DNA of 64,000 nt from Sulfurospirillum sp. (lineage in GTDB: Bacteria > Campylobacterota > Campylobacteria > Campylobacterales > Arcobacteraceae): positions 1 through 64,000 of the forward strand of contig JAKZMJ010000015.1 of NCBI GenBank assembly GCA_030491005.1, read 5' to 3'. The position numbers were made by a program, and so were the translations under genes. Under the pieces are notes generated by a model. It did no database searches, was not told the DNA's origin, and saw only the letters and a program-made list of their open reading frames with translations. Below are positions 63,435 to 64,000 of the stretch, piece by piece (within the stretch, counting starts at the first letter, position 1; every line of letters starts with the position of its first letter).

Positions 63435-63818
63435 ATAGTTATATGTAAAAATTTGCTTTTTACCATTAATCATTTTGGATATTATTTTTGTATCAATAGT
63501 ATTTAGATTTTTTATCATTTCTATTTGTTCATATAAGTATTTATGTGATGTTGGTTTAGCTACAAATATATATGAATGGCTCTTATCTAATACTTTTTTT
63601 ATCATAGGTTCTCTTGAATATAAATTATCACCTAAAATAATAAGTTTTTTATTAGTTGGATTATTAAAACTATCTAGCCATCTTTTAGAAGCATTTACTT
63701 CACAATCTTGTTTATCTTTACCATCATTATTTGATATAAATTCTTGCATCAATGGTATAATGAGACCACTGCACAGTATAATCCAATAAAGCAACCTATT
63801 TAAAGGCATTAAAAGCAC
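63435..63818 (-). pseudogene. internal fragment of another transposase
   Basis: Residues PLMQEFISNNDGKDKQDCE and ASKRWLDSF match the KQDCE...A.KRWL segment of a DDE transposase group (IS1182/ISNCY-like, from memory), with ILGDNLYSREPMI carrying the next Asp. The 3' side is cut by the IS4 end, which adds Asn-Phe-Arg-Thr-stop, and the 5' side is disrupted near 63790-63818 by the next element. Not functional. Confidence 0.7.
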
Positions 63819-63856
63819 TTTTCAGCTAAAATAACATCACTAAGAAGAGGTAAAAA

Positions 63857-64000
63857 ATGGCATTTAAAGATACAAACAATACATTTTCAGATATAGCAGT
63901 AACATCAAGATTAGAAAAAGTAAATTCATTTCTTAAAGAGTTGGACTCTATTATAGACTTTGATAAATTACGACCAGTACTAAATAGAAATGGAATTGCT
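63857..64000 (+). CDS. start of an IS5-like transposase, cut by the window edge
   Basis: 48 codons: MAFKDTNNTFSDIAVTSRLEKVNSFLKELDSIIDFDKLRPVLNRNG, which is the N-terminal pattern of IS5/IS1182-type transposases. AGAAGAGG lies before the ATG. The frame runs open to the end of the window. Confidence 0.75.
   Translation, partial: MAFKDTNNTFSDIAVTSRLEKVNSFLKELDSIIDFDKLRPVLNRNGIA

Overview
The window is strongly AT-rich and reads as a chromosome of an Arcobacter-like member of the Campylobacterota. This is inferred from luxS, the holA / rpsF-ssb-rpsR block, TAXI-type TRAP transporters, an aldehyde dehydrogenase paired with a DUF779 protein, and the overall codon bias. No rRNA is present. Two tRNAs (Val-GAC, Leu-GAG) are visible. 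No CRISPR array was seen.

Layout. (1) 1-5742 is a chromosomal integron. A divergent integron integrase carries one in-frame TAG stop. An attI region follows, then five complete gene cassettes separated by VCR-like attC sites, all transcribed leftward. Cargo includes three proteins with PD-(D/E)XK-like patterns (two of them sharing one cassette), a CxxC AhpD-like protein, a one-TM protein and a helical protein. (2) 5762-13669 is a housekeeping segment: aldehyde dehydrogenase + DUF779; trxB-dapB-purF-radical SAM; a diguanylate cyclase; an EamA exporter. (3) 13834-17801 is a TAXI TRAP transporter operon. (4) 17802-38140 is an accessory, defence-rich island. It holds a decayed IS256-type remnant, a type III restriction-modification pair, an IS200-like transposase, a second TAXI binding protein with its own two-component system, and two nearly identical defective IS copies bracketing a PIN toxin-antitoxin pair. 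It ends with a five-gene operon: nuclease-methylase fusion, hsdS, Cap4/DUF4297-like nuclease, zinc-hook ATPase, rhuM. (5) 38140-43837 holds luxS, a Pit phosphate transporter, an AEC transporter, asparagine synthase and tRNA-Val. (6) 43838-51016 holds a TolC-like protein with a PhnD-like binding protein, then rpsR-ssb-rpsF-holA and a GlnD-like protein. (7) 51099-58680 is a Cus-type metal efflux operon with FixH-like protein, sensor kinase and response regulator. (8) 58766-60041 holds a methyltransferase and tRNA-Leu. (9) 60042-64000 is a graveyard of mobile elements: RAYT, IS110, IS4, an unclassified transposase and the start of an IS5-like transposase.

The most interesting item is the tightly coupled operon at 29884-37815. 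A restriction-modification enzyme with no helicase HsdR shares one transcript with a nuclease + SMC/Rad50-like ATPase pair resembling Lamassu or ABC-3C effectors. By analogy with PrrC and RloC, which ride inside hsd operons, this could be a guard module that fires when restriction is blocked. Other notable points are the nonsense-mutated integrase, an orphan attC-like half-site just upstream of that operon, and a poly-A tract that puts the Cus sensor kinase one base out of frame with its coupled GTG start.
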